Notes: a model not told the origin generated them from the letters alone. Numbered from the stretch's first letter, positions 16,145 to 25,477 are shown. The stretch is 35,812 nucleotides of DNA from Candidatus Aceula lacicola (GCA_030765785.1 JAVCCC010000013.1:1-35812), one strand, 5' to 3'. Numbers and translations: made by a program.

Positions 16145-16729
16145 TCATCTATTTTTATAGTGATTGTGAATTAAAATACCCAAAAAAACAATAACTAAAA
16201 CATTAGAGGCTACAATAACAATCCCTCCAAATTCAAAAAATTGAACGACCAAATATAAAACCGTATTAAGGATAGCTAATATAAAAGAGATAATACCAAT
16301 AAAGGCACAAAGCAAAGAGGGATATTCAATAAAAGATGTGTCCTCCTTGATTTCATAGTTCTTCATTTTCTCACCAGATGCTATCGCCTGCAAAGCTTGC
16401 TTCATTTCAGTTGATATTTTTATTGCTCTTTTATTATGGCTATCAGCCCCCATTAACTCAGTTAATATGCAAAAAACAACAGAAACAAAAAATAATGCCC
16501 AGCTAGAAAACAATGCAATCTTTGCAAGACTACTTGCATCAGAAAGAGGAAAGAGCTTATCAGCAAAGCTAACGCTTGCAAACAGAATTGAGGCAGAAAG
16601 AGTAATTATCAACCTTATAGTTCCATACCATAAGGCGTTAGAACGCTCCAATGCTTCTTTAAATTGAACATGCAAATTTTTATAAACTTCAATATTGTCA
16701 CAGGCAAGAACAACCTTTTGATTTTCCAC
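16145..16729 (-). CDS. Unknown four-helix membrane protein, 194 aa
   Basis: Two hairpins of membrane helices: about residues 37-57 and 70-92, then about 138-160 and 165-188, separated by a charged cytoplasmic loop (SHNKRAIKISTEMKQALQAIASGEKMKNYEIKED). The layout recalls SLATT-type or other 2x2-TM proteins, but no signature was confirmed. Start is GTG at 16727-16729 with AAGGAGG. Middle gene of a three-ORF operon. Confidence 0.65.
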   Translation of the reverse strand: MENQKVVLACDNIEVYKNLHVQFKEALERSNALWYGTIRLIITLSASILFASVSFADKLFPLSDASSLAKIALFSSWALFFVSVVFCILTELMGADSHNKRAIKISTEMKQALQAIASGEKMKNYEIKEDTSFIEYPSLLCAFIGIISFILAILNTVLYLVVQFFEFGGIVIVASNVLVIVFLGILIHNHYKNR

Positions 16730-16740
16730 AGAGAACCTCC

Positions 16741-16842
16741 TTAAAGACTAAATTTTCCTTGCATAAAAACTTCCATTAGAACCTCATTCGCATGGTTACC
16801 GCATTGCACAGCATATATTAAATAAACCGCCTTTAAGTCCAT
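16741..16842 (-). CDS. Small 33-aa ORF heading the membrane operon
   Basis: ATG at 16840-16842 follows TAGGAG by seven bases and opens 33 codons (MDLKAVYLIYAV at the start, QGKFSL at the end), stopping 11 bases before the GTG of the 194-aa gene. The tight spacing and its own Shine-Dalgarno sequence favour a real first cistron or a translational leader. Not recognised. Confidence 0.45.
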   Translation of the reverse strand: MDLKAVYLIYAVQCGNHANEVLMEVFMQGKFSL

Positions 16843-16889
16843 ATAATACTCCTAGTTATAAAATTTGTGAAGAAATGTTTTAGACGCTA

Positions 16890-16902
16890 ACCTTCAGGTT
16901 CT
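16890..16902. repeat. tRNA-core repeat ACCTTCAGGTTCT near the rlmN 3' end
   Basis: Thirteen bases identical to 14954-14966; the first 11 match both tRNA-fMet fragments. It lies ten bases from the rlmN stop codon and may mark the right boundary of a cassette beginning at 15172. Confidence 0.4.
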
Positions 16903-16911
16903 CAATGTGTG

Positions 16912-17943
16912 CTATTTATACCTCAACTGCCCACATGCCGCTAATACATCCTGCCCTCGAGGCATACGCAAAGTCGCATGAATCCCAATTGCTTCTAATC
17001 GATTTTGAAAGTTGTATATTTCCTGACGGGAAGGTGCAAAATAATCAAACTCTGAAACAGAATTATAGGGAATCAGGTTCATTTTACATATAATTCCTTT
17101 AAAAGCTCTCTTTAATGCCTGGGCAGCTCTCTCAGTGCAAGTCACATCTTTGATTAGAATATATTCAAAAGTAATTTGACGATTTGTCTCCTTAACATAT
17201 TCTCTACAGGCTTCCATAAGTTCATGGAATGGGTACTTGCGATTTACAGGCATTAAAATATTCCTGGATTCATTATCATAACCATGCAAAGAGATTGATA
17301 ATTCAACCTGAAGTCCTTCTTTTGCAAATTCTTTAATTTTAGGGATAATCCCACAAGTCGAAACCGTTATTCGCCTTGCCCCAACATTTAAGCCTTTTTT
17401 ATCATTTATTATGCGAATTGACTTCATCATATTCTTAAAATTGTCAAATGGTTCTCCAACTCCCATATAGACTAGATGCGATAATGGATTTTTGTGATTT
17501 TTTGCTTCTTCTTTAGCATGTAATACCTGCATAAGGATTTCTGCGGTAGATAAATCTCTTTGCCATCCGCCTATGCCGCTAGCACAAAAATTGCAACCAA
17601 ACTTACAACCCGCTTGTGTTGATAAGCAAATAGTGGTTCTTTTAGAGCTAGGTATTAAGACAGTCTCTATTTTCTCCCCATCTTCTAGCTGAAAAAGAAA
17701 CTTTGTTGTACCATCTTGGGATATTTGCTTTTTAATTATCTGGAAGGGTTTTATTTGATATTTTTGCTTTAATTTATCACGAAATTCATTGGGAAGGTTT
17801 TTCATTTCATCAAAAGTCCATGCTCCCTTTTGATATATCCACTCAAAAATCTGAGTAGCTCGATAAGTTTTTTCTCTTAAGCCTTGAAGATAGTCAACTA
17901 GCTCACTATATAAAAGGTTTAAAATATTTTCTTTTTTATTCAT
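16912..17943 (-). CDS. rlmN: 23S rRNA A2503 / tRNA A37 C2-methyltransferase RlmN, 343 aa
   Basis: Radical-SAM methyltransferase. It carries an N-terminal RlmN domain (YRATQIFEWIYQKGAWTFDEMKNLP), the CX3CX2C cluster motif in CKFGCNFCASG, SAM-binding YMGVGEPFDN, RRITVSTCGI, and the conserved C-terminal Cys in LAACGQL for the methyl-transfer intermediate. Full normal length. It starts immediately after the remnant of a second rlmN. The related resistance enzyme Cfr has a similar core, but the overall pattern is RlmN. Confidence 0.93.
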   Translation of the reverse strand: MNKKENILNLLYSELVDYLQGLREKTYRATQIFEWIYQKGAWTFDEMKNLPNEFRDKLKQKYQIKPFQIIKKQISQDGTTKFLFQLEDGEKIETVLIPSSKRTTICLSTQAGCKFGCNFCASGIGGWQRDLSTAEILMQVLHAKEEAKNHKNPLSHLVYMGVGEPFDNFKNMMKSIRIINDKKGLNVGARRITVSTCGIIPKIKEFAKEGLQVELSISLHGYDNESRNILMPVNRKYPFHELMEACREYVKETNRQITFEYILIKDVTCTERAAQALKRAFKGIICKMNLIPYNSVSEFDYFAPSRQEIYNFQNRLEAIGIHATLRMPRGQDVLAACGQLRYK

Positions 17944-17944
17944 T

Positions 17945-18501
17945 TTAGTAATACATTTTCTCTAAATAGTCTAAAATCTGTCGCACTTTACTGTAGTCAA
18001 CGGTTCTCCAACCCCCATAAAAACAATGTGTGTAATCTTGTCTGGAGAAATTTGTTTTTGCACACATAAAATCTGATTAAGAATTTCACTGCAACTCAAA
18101 TTTCGTAACCATCCATTTTTACCACTTGCGCAAAAAAGACACCCGAACTTACACCCTACCTGCGTTGAAATACACAATGTCATTCTTCCTTTAGCTGGAA
18201 TCAAAACAGTCTCAATAAACTGATCTTTTCCGACTTCAAATAGAAACTTAGTTGTCTGATCTTTAGATATTTGTTTTTTGTAAGGAGAGAAAATAAAGAA
18301 CGTAAAATCTCTAATTAAATGTTCTTTTAACTCAAACGACACATTGCGCATCGCGTCAAACCCATCAACTTTTTTATCATAAATCCACTTAAAAATTTGC
18401 TGTGCACGAAACGATTTCTCGCCCACATCTTTAAGGTAGGCAGAAAGTTCTTCTAAGGATAAATCTTTAATATCTTTTTTTATTGCTGAGGAACAGCTCA
18501 T
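17945..18501 (-). pseudogene. Truncated, frameshifted second RlmN copy
   Basis: The N-terminal 165 residues are a good RlmN: FRAQQIFKWIYDKKVDGFDAMRN, CKFGCLFCASG cluster motif and FMGVGEPL. The open frame then ends after TTVKCDRF (stop at 17971). Restoring one base after CCGTTG gives GEPLDYSKVRQILDYLEKMYY and a stop at 17945, so a 1-nt deletion sits on top of a true loss of the C-terminal half, including the catalytic second Cys. It cannot methylate. It lies next to accA and could be the ancestral copy that the intact one replaced. Confidence 0.75.
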
Positions 18502-18542
18502 GAATGACCGACAATTAAGTTTTGGTTGAGGATTTTAAAAAC

Positions 18543-19499
18543 TTATTTTTCTTCGATAAACTTTCCTATCCTACGAAAACGTTCATAGCGAGTATCTAAA
18601 AGCTCTTTTTTAGACAATTTCATCAATTCTCCAATATGAGCAATGGCAGCCTTTTTAATATTTGCCGCAACGATCTCTGGGTCTCGATGGGCACCCCCTA
18701 GAGGTTCTTCAACGATTCCTTCAACCATTCCAAATTCGATTAAATCTTCACCCATAATTTTAAGAGCTTGAGCCGCATCAGGCGCGCGGACGCTATTGCG
18801 CCAAAGAATAGACGCACACCCTTCAGGTGAGATAACAGAATAATACGCATGCTTCAAAATAAGAACTCTATCGGCGACGCCAATGCCTAAAGCTCCTCCG
18901 CTTCCGCCTTCGCCAATAACAACCGCAACAATCGGAACTGCAACCCGAGCCATATCCATCAAATTTGTTGCAATCGCTTGAGCTTGCCCTCTCTCTTCAG
19001 CGCCAATCCCAGGATAGGCTCCAGGCGTATCAATAAAAATAAGGATAGGTAAATTAAATTTCTCAGCCATCTGCATCAGACGCATTGCTTTTCGATATCC
19101 TTCAGGATGAGCACAGCCAAAATTACGCATTACATTTTCTTTGATATCACGTCCTTTTTGATGACCAATAACAAGAAACTTTTGGCTATCAACTGTCGCA
19201 AATCCAGCAATCATCGCATAATCATCAGCAAACAATCGATCGCCATGAAGCTCTACAAAATCTTCGGCTATCAATCGTATATAATCAAGAGTGTGCGGCC
19301 TGTCAGGATGACGAGCAATTTGAATACGCTGCCAAGGTGAAAGCTTTTGATATACTTCTATTTTCATCTTAACAAGCTTATTTTCAAGCTTTTTAATTTC
19401 TGGAGATAAATTAGCCTTTTTTTCTGAATTAAAACTTCTTAATTCATTAATCTTATCTTCCAATTCACAAATTGGTTTTTCAAAATCTAATCTACTCAT
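18543..19499 (-). CDS. accA: Acetyl-CoA carboxylase carboxyltransferase subunit alpha, 318 aa
   Basis: Transfers the carboxyl group from biotin carrier to acetyl-CoA, the first step of fatty-acid synthesis, with AccD. Family signatures: ELHGDRLFADD, HQKGRD, NFGCAHPEGYRKAMRLM, DTPGAYPGIGAEERGQ, IGEGGSGGALGIGVAD and SVISPEGCASILWR. Normal length. accD is not in the window. A housekeeping gene, evidence that this part is chromosomal. Confidence 0.97.
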   Translation of the reverse strand: MSRLDFEKPICELEDKINELRSFNSEKKANLSPEIKKLENKLVKMKIEVYQKLSPWQRIQIARHPDRPHTLDYIRLIAEDFVELHGDRLFADDYAMIAGFATVDSQKFLVIGHQKGRDIKENVMRNFGCAHPEGYRKAMRLMQMAEKFNLPILIFIDTPGAYPGIGAEERGQAQAIATNLMDMARVAVPIVAVVIGEGGSGGALGIGVADRVLILKHAYYSVISPEGCASILWRNSVRAPDAAQALKIMGEDLIEFGMVEGIVEEPLGGAHRDPEIVAANIKKAAIAHIGELMKLSKKELLDTRYERFRRIGKFIEEK

Positions 19500-19531
19500 A
19501 TATTCCTTCTTAAATATAACCGTTCTTATTA

Positions 19532-20347
19532 TTAGTCGGCAACAATGACCTCTGTACCAAAAGGCAAAAGATCATAAATCTCTTCAACATCATTATTATG
19601 CATCCGCACACACCCTGCTGTAACTTGCTGACCTAAAGCTCCTGGCTCTGTTGTTCCATGGATACCATAACCAAGAATATCAAACCCCATCCATCGCGTC
19701 CCTAAAACATTCTTCGGACTATCTGGAGGAATAATCGCACCGCTTTTAAACCACACAGGATCCACAAGTTTTGTTTCAATCACAAGCGTTCCTGTCGGCG
19801 TTGAATTATTTTCCCCTGTCGAAACTATATATACCTTTATAATTTCATCATCTGCCTTCAATGTTAACGTATTTTGTGATTTGTCAACCAGTGCGCTAAA
19901 TTCACCTGTCCAGATACGCAATCTTTGACCCAAGCGAATGACATCACTCTTAAGATTATTACTCTCTTTAATCAATGCGATTGTGCAATTATATTTTTGA
20001 CCAATCTTCCCGAGGGAATCACCCTTTTCAACCACATGAATCACTGTCTGCGGCGTTTGAATATTGGAAAAGATAATTTTCATATTCAAGTCTTCTAAAT
20101 TCTTTTGAACATCTTCAATTTGATCAAAATCAAAATGTTCAGTCATAATCTGATCATAGATCGCTTTCGCCTCAATCAAATCCTTGTTCTCTTGAAGCTT
20201 CACTGCTTCTTCATAAAGGGCCAGCACTTCGGCTGAAGAGGTTCGATCTTTTTTGGCAACAGCAGTAGACGACCTCGGAGCTGAAACAACCTTTAAAATC
20301 AAAAGAAAAACAACCACACCTGCAACAATCAACAGTTTCTTTTTCAC
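19532..20347 (-). CDS. LysM-domain L,D-transpeptidase (YkuD), about 271 aa
   Basis: Signal anchor (KKKLLIVAGVVVFLLILKVV), a tetratricopeptide-like helical segment (EVLALYEEAVKLQENKDLIEAKAIYDQIM), one LysM repeat (HVVEKGDSLGKIGQKYN...LGQRLRIW) and a YkuD catalytic domain with HGTTEP and the nucleophile in AGCVRMHN. Crosslinks peptidoglycan or attaches proteins in the periplasm. I chose GTG at 20345-20347 with AGAGAGG before it, rather than the ORF start inside the upstream gene. It follows the PAP2-like gene by 16 bp. Confidence 0.88.
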   Translation of the reverse strand: MKKKLLIVAGVVVFLLILKVVSAPRSSTAVAKKDRTSSAEVLALYEEAVKLQENKDLIEAKAIYDQIMTEHFDFDQIEDVQKNLEDLNMKIIFSNIQTPQTVIHVVEKGDSLGKIGQKYNCTIALIKESNNLKSDVIRLGQRLRIWTGEFSALVDKSQNTLTLKADDEIIKVYIVSTGENNSTPTGTLVIETKLVDPVWFKSGAIIPPDSPKNVLGTRWMGFDILGYGIHGTTEPGALGQQVTAGCVRMHNNDVEEIYDLLPFGTEVIVAD

Positions 20348-20363
20348 GGCCACCTCTCTAAAA

Positions 20364-20819
20364 TTAAAGTTTATAATAAAGAAAAATAGAAACAATAAGA
20401 CCTAAAAGCGACCCAGCAAATACCTGAACCGGCGTGTGCCCAACAAGTTCTTTTAAATACTGAGGCTCAACCTTACCGCGCCAATAAATATCATCTAATA
20501 TTTTATTAAGAATCTGCGCCTGCTGACCTGTTGCCCAGCGAACGCCTTGTGCATCAAACATGGTAACCATCGCAAACACAGCCGCTAAGGCAAATGTCAC
20601 AGAATCAAACCCTAAATGAATCCCGCAAGTTGTGGCTAAAGCCGTAACACCAGCCGCATGGCTTGAAGGCATGCCCCCTGTTCCAATAAACCATTTAAAA
20701 TCAAACTTCTTCTGGTTAATAACGCCTATGATAACCTTGATTGTCTGTGCAAGAATCCAAACAAGAAGCGTGACCAACAAAACTTTATTAGAAATAAGCT
20801 CTTGAATAACGCTATTCAA
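20364..20819 (-). CDS. Divergent PAP2-family membrane protein (DUF212/YuiD-like), 151 aa
   Basis: Four or so membrane helices with the family signature GTGGMPSSHAAGVTALATTCG, the remnant of the PAP2 phosphatase active site (PSSH), and a conserved VGHTPVQVFAGSLLG near the C-terminus. Likely acts on a lipid phosphate such as an undecaprenyl or phospholipid species; the substrate is unproven. Operon with the L,D-transpeptidase, which fits an envelope role. Confidence 0.85.
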   Translation of the reverse strand: MNSVIQELISNKVLLVTLLVWILAQTIKVIIGVINQKKFDFKWFIGTGGMPSSHAAGVTALATTCGIHLGFDSVTFALAAVFAMVTMFDAQGVRWATGQQAQILNKILDDIYWRGKVEPQYLKELVGHTPVQVFAGSLLGLIVSIFLYYKL

Positions 20820-20970
20820 AACTTCCTCTTTCTGTAAAATTCTCCAAAAGTCCCTTATATTAATTTACCATTATAGATTTCGAGATCAAAAAAAGCAAGA
20901 TCTTTTATCGTCCTTATAATAACATATTATAAATTATTTCTATTAGTAATAATATTAAATAGCGGTACTC

Positions 20971-23900
20971 TCAAAGATAAAATTGAGAATCTTGATCAAA
21001 GAAATCTTGTGCACTCGAAAGATTCGTTACCGGAACAATGCTAATAATAACAGGTATGAATCCAGGAATTTGATCAGAAGTAATCTGATTCAGACTTTCT
21101 GGAGTTGAGAAATCTAACATCTTTCCTTTAGTTTGAATATCAAAATTTTGAGCATCTAAACGAATACCGCCAACATCTTTAACCCCCACACCGCTAGAAG
21201 AACCTGTCGGATCTGAATCGCTTGAACGAACTCCCTTTATCCCTTCTTCATATCCTTGTGCAAGAACTCCATCGATCTTCACATTTTCATCACCAGAAAC
21301 AAGAGCTTTTATAAGCTCGCCTAAAGTTGATTCATAATTTTTATTATCAACCCAATAGTAAACTCCTCCTACTGGAAATCCAGTAATTCGCTCAAATTGA
21401 GGAAAACGTCCATCTCGATAATCTCTATTCTTTTCTCGTAATATTTTGTTAATCTCATCAATCATTGCTTTATGATTCAAAGCTAACAACTGATTATCAA
21501 TCGTTTCATAAAAAACTGCTGGAATACCTGTTTCTCCATCAATAACAATCGTTTTATTAAATCGATCAGCTTCTGTTCCAGTATTTTTAGCAACCAAAGG
21601 GCCATCTTGAAAATCCCTATAACTCGGCAGCTGAATATCATACTCTTTTATAACTTTTATAAATTCTCCAGTTTTAGAAACCTCCGTTAAATAAGCTTTT
21701 TCTGGAACAAAACTCTGATCAAACGGTATTGCTTGATCTTCCGCAGATAAACCTTTTAACAAAAGACCAAAAGCAGCATTATAAATATCATTATTTGAAA
21801 AAATCTTTTTCTCTATAGGATTGTCATTACTTGCAATTACATTCGCAACAAGAAAACGACCCGCAGAATGCCCACTTGATTCATATTGAGTTTTAGCATC
21901 AAAACCAAGAACACCTTCAGCTGACAATGATTCGATATTGTTCGGATCAAATAATCTTAATAGATAATTCTTATACGGACCAGCAAGCATAAAATTGATT
22001 CCTTCATCATTCATCTCTTCAAGCGTTTTGCGCATATCATCGAAATCCTTCTGCATAGCATCAAAACCAGACTGAACAACACTAACACCAATTTCTCCAT
22101 TCGATTTTTTATACTCCTTTACTCTTGTTTCTTTAAACATTGTCGTAATACCATCTCCCAAAAGTCCAATATTAGCTTTTTTCTTAAAATTTTCTGGTTT
22201 TTGCATTTCATTAGAAATAATTTGGCGTGCTTTCTCTATAGCTTCAAAATTCGGAGTTCCTCCTCTAGGAGTAATCGAGTTAAGAAAGTCAATCTGCCTA
22301 TTAATATCCGATGTCACAATGCTTTTCACTTTATTATTCGCAATCACAACTAAGCCAGGAACATCGCAAATTTTATGCAGATTTCTTAAATGTTCTTCTA
22401 AATTCTCACGATTCTTTTCAAACTGTTGAGAATATGAACCACTTGCATCAACAATCAAAACAAAAAGATTCTTCTCTTGTTCTTTATTATTAATTGACAC
22501 TTGATTAACTTTAGGAACAATCTGCATAACCCCTTGCGTAATTCCAGCAACTTGCAAGTCAGAAAATGGCATCAAAAAATGTCCATATCCATCAATAGAA
22601 AGACTGCCTTGAGCTTTTGCTTTTTGCGATAGAAAATCCGCGTTAGCCCCCTGGTCTCCCGCAGTCCCGTCAGCTCTAAAAGAAGACATCACTTCTTCGC
22701 TCTCTCCAAGAAGACTAATGGCAAGCTTATCATTCTCTACGTTCCTTGGGACTTTCACAGAAAAAAACTGCTGAGCATTTCTTACAATCTCAACACCAAA
22801 ACTTTCGTAATCAGAATTTGAGATATGAACATGCGCTTTATTGTATTCCTTTAAAATCTCGATAAGAGGTGGTGCTTCATTTTCGTTGCTTACATTTAAA
22901 ATATAAATATCCTGACCTTTTCTTTCAGCCTCATCAATAATTTGATAAATATCTTTACCGTCTACCCTAAGATTAAGAATTTGCTTTTTCGTCAAAGGCT
23001 TTTTTCCTTTTTTCGCATAATCCTGCCATGCATCTGTTGGAAAATAAATGCGAGCGCCTCGCGGCTGAGTCATAATTAAACTATCAAGCTTTTCTATAAA
23101 TGGCGTGTTTCCTTTTCCCGGCATTTGCAAAAAAGTTGTTTCATTTAAAAAATTTAAAATCTCATCTGGCGTCATACTTTCAGGAATTTTAATATCACTT
23201 TCTCCGACTGTCGCAATTGAAATTCGCACATTATCAAGACCTTGCGCTTTGCACTGCTCTACAAGTTTCACAAGACTTCGTCTTTGAGCTAAGGCCATCT
23301 CTCTTGTAATAGAGCCTGTCAAATCGACACCGATAGCAATATGAATTGTATCTTGGGGGATCTTTAAATCAACAGAATGCACGTCAGGCTTAAATTGAAC
23401 AGACCTGAAGAAATCTTCATTAGTTGTCGAAACAACGACTGTATTGTCAATAATCTTGACATCAGAGGCGGGAGCATCATTGGTCTCGGGCAAAGCAACT
23501 CCATTATTTACCCAATGATATTGTTGATAAGATTTAATAAAATTATCAAGGGCTGGATCTTGCAATCCAACAAGAAATAAACCCTTAACAATATAGTTTT
23601 TAACAAAATCTGATGAGAATTCTTTTATCTTTCTTTCTTTGTTGTCCATCAAGAAAACACCTTGATTAAGCGTAGAATAAACATTGCGCCGGACCCATCT
23701 GTTAGAATATGCCATTTTTTTGTCCTGATTTAAAAGTTTTAAGAATAACTTTTTTTCTTTTCTATTCCCTGGTGCATACTCTTTTTGTACAACAAGAGTT
23801 GCTAAAGTCCAACTTTTGCCTTTTTCTTGAATTGTAAGCTCAACAGCTCCTCCCCTTATTCCTTTGCTTTTTTGCTCATCAAAACTCTTTACATATACAA

Positions 23901-25464
23901 CAAGACCATAATCACCAAGCGACTCATTCATTGATTCCACATAAGGCATCATCTCAGAAATAATCTCTATTTGTTCATCGGAAAAATTATAATAAAGACT
24001 ACTTTCGCTAAAAGAAGCTGTCTTCTTTGCATCTTTTTCTCCTGATTCCCTAGACACCATCGCAGGACTATTCTGCCCCTCTCTAAAAATACGCGCTACC
24101 TCCTGGTCTGAATTCGAGGCTAGCGATGGAGTTGCGCTCAAAGCTAAAAACATTCCTGCCAAAGCACTCATAATTGTTGATTTGCGGCTTGAAAGCATTG
24201 CAGAAAAATTATCTGCAACCTCCATTCTAATACTTGCAATTGAAATACGCGCATCTTCTACCCGTTTATTCATCCTCGATCGAAATTGAGTAAATTGCTC
24301 TTTTTGACGCATTGCAAAATCGTTAAATTGATTTTGCATATCTTTTAAATCTGAAACAATAACTGATGAACTCGAATACGTGACCCCTCCAGAAAAATAC
24401 TTTCGAGGAATATTTTTCTTTGTATATTTGTCATATTCAACCTTAACGTAATCGCATACACCTTTTTTAAACGCCTCGAGGTATTGATTATAAATTTTCT
24501 CTTTCACTTCTTTGTCTTCAATATCAACGCCAACTATTTTCTTCTGATTAACATAAACACGACTTAAAAAAGACTGTTTCAAATTCCTTTTAAACCATGT
24601 CGCCAAAGCCCATGCATGCGTGATTTGTCTCAAAAGCGCAAAATTCTTTCCCCCGTTAACTTCCTTTTCAATCTCAGGAATAACAATATCCCGTACAACA
24701 TCTGAAGAAATACTATTCAGCTCTTTATTTTCATTCTCCGAATGTCCGTTCATGTCCATCTGATCATTACCAAGATTCAATTGCAAGGCCAAATAATCTT
24801 CCTCAAGCATAACCTTAAGATGAACATCCACCAAATACGCCCTATCGCCATCCTGAAAAACATTTGCTTTCTCCGGAACGATCCATACTTTATTAAATGT
24901 ATTAATTGGAATATTTGTTGTTCCGTATTGTTCGTAGGCTTTTTTATAAACTTTATCCCAGAATTCCTTTCCTAAATCATCTTCCGGATAAATCAAGGAT
25001 GCAGTGATTTGCTTTAAAAAATAGTCCTGCGCTAACATGTCTCGCCCAAGCTCTGTCTGGGCCAAAGAATCAGAGATAACACGATCTTCCTCGTAAGGAG
25101 AAAGATTGACCCACATGTCTTCTTCTGGCATGGTCAAAGAAGCCAAAAAGTATCGAACATTCTTTCCTGTTTCTTTCTCAAGATCGCTACCAGTCAAGCC
25201 AGTATTTCCGCTATCAATCATAAAATCAAATTTTAAGGGGTTGTCAGGATAGATTCTGATGCCGCGTAGCAAGGTGGGAACAAACTTAGAACTTAAAGAG
25301 ACCATCGCACCTGGCGCAGGCAATCCTAACAACCCCATGTCCGCTGAAATTATTTGCGCATGGCAATATTCAGCTGGAAAAATGAAATTTCCGCAAAAAG
25401 TCAAAAGGACAATAATGACCTTAATTTTTCTATAAATATTCTTATACATATTCTTCGTTCCCAT
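20971..25464 (-). CDS. Giant secreted double-vWA protein, 1497 aa, riboswitch-controlled
   Basis: From ATG at 25462-25464 (GAGAGG six bases upstream; the ORF's earlier ATG lies inside the terminator hairpin). Numbered from the longer ORF (subtract 10): signal peptide about 19-46; N-terminal domain about 50-430 with GLPAPGAM and LSPYEEDRVISD; a second signal-like stretch 440-460 (IMSALAGMFLALSATPSLAS); vWA-1 about 715-910 with complete MIDAS D724-L-T-G-S, T797, D821; vWA-2 about 1008-1225 with D1016-A-S-G-S, T1080, D1114; C-terminal region with VGGIRLDAQNFDIQTKG and PVIISIVPVTNL. Surface adhesion or matrix binding is the likely role. Single gene downstream of a c-di-GMP-I riboswitch. Confidence 0.85.
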   Translation of the reverse strand: MGTKNMYKNIYRKIKVIIVLLTFCGNFIFPAEYCHAQIISADMGLLGLPAPGAMVSLSSKFVPTLLRGIRIYPDNPLKFDFMIDSGNTGLTGSDLEKETGKNVRYFLASLTMPEEDMWVNLSPYEEDRVISDSLAQTELGRDMLAQDYFLKQITASLIYPEDDLGKEFWDKVYKKAYEQYGTTNIPINTFNKVWIVPEKANVFQDGDRAYLVDVHLKVMLEEDYLALQLNLGNDQMDMNGHSENENKELNSISSDVVRDIVIPEIEKEVNGGKNFALLRQITHAWALATWFKRNLKQSFLSRVYVNQKKIVGVDIEDKEVKEKIYNQYLEAFKKGVCDYVKVEYDKYTKKNIPRKYFSGGVTYSSSSVIVSDLKDMQNQFNDFAMRQKEQFTQFRSRMNKRVEDARISIASIRMEVADNFSAMLSSRKSTIMSALAGMFLALSATPSLASNSDQEVARIFREGQNSPAMVSRESGEKDAKKTASFSESSLYYNFSDEQIEIISEMMPYVESMNESLGDYGLVVYVKSFDEQKSKGIRGGAVELTIQEKGKSWTLATLVVQKEYAPGNRKEKKLFLKLLNQDKKMAYSNRWVRRNVYSTLNQGVFLMDNKERKIKEFSSDFVKNYIVKGLFLVGLQDPALDNFIKSYQQYHWVNNGVALPETNDAPASDVKIIDNTVVVSTTNEDFFRSVQFKPDVHSVDLKIPQDTIHIAIGVDLTGSITREMALAQRRSLVKLVEQCKAQGLDNVRISIATVGESDIKIPESMTPDEILNFLNETTFLQMPGKGNTPFIEKLDSLIMTQPRGARIYFPTDAWQDYAKKGKKPLTKKQILNLRVDGKDIYQIIDEAERKGQDIYILNVSNENEAPPLIEILKEYNKAHVHISNSDYESFGVEIVRNAQQFFSVKVPRNVENDKLAISLLGESEEVMSSFRADGTAGDQGANADFLSQKAKAQGSLSIDGYGHFLMPFSDLQVAGITQGVMQIVPKVNQVSINNKEQEKNLFVLIVDASGSYSQQFEKNRENLEEHLRNLHKICDVPGLVVIANNKVKSIVTSDINRQIDFLNSITPRGGTPNFEAIEKARQIISNEMQKPENFKKKANIGLLGDGITTMFKETRVKEYKKSNGEIGVSVVQSGFDAMQKDFDDMRKTLEEMNDEGINFMLAGPYKNYLLRLFDPNNIESLSAEGVLGFDAKTQYESSGHSAGRFLVANVIASNDNPIEKKIFSNNDIYNAAFGLLLKGLSAEDQAIPFDQSFVPEKAYLTEVSKTGEFIKVIKEYDIQLPSYRDFQDGPLVAKNTGTEADRFNKTIVIDGETGIPAVFYETIDNQLLALNHKAMIDEINKILREKNRDYRDGRFPQFERITGFPVGGVYYWVDNKNYESTLGELIKALVSGDENVKIDGVLAQGYEEGIKGVRSSDSDPTGSSSGVGVKDVGGIRLDAQNFDIQTKGKMLDFSTPESLNQITSDQIPGFIPVIISIVPVTNLSSAQDFFDQDSQFYL

Positions 25465-25477
25465 CACTAACCTCTCT

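Noticed and set aside
18829-18842. Further CCTTCAGGT-like copies in accA and pstS as more core sites
   Set aside because: They match only 8-9 bases inside conserved coding sequence and are expected by chance.
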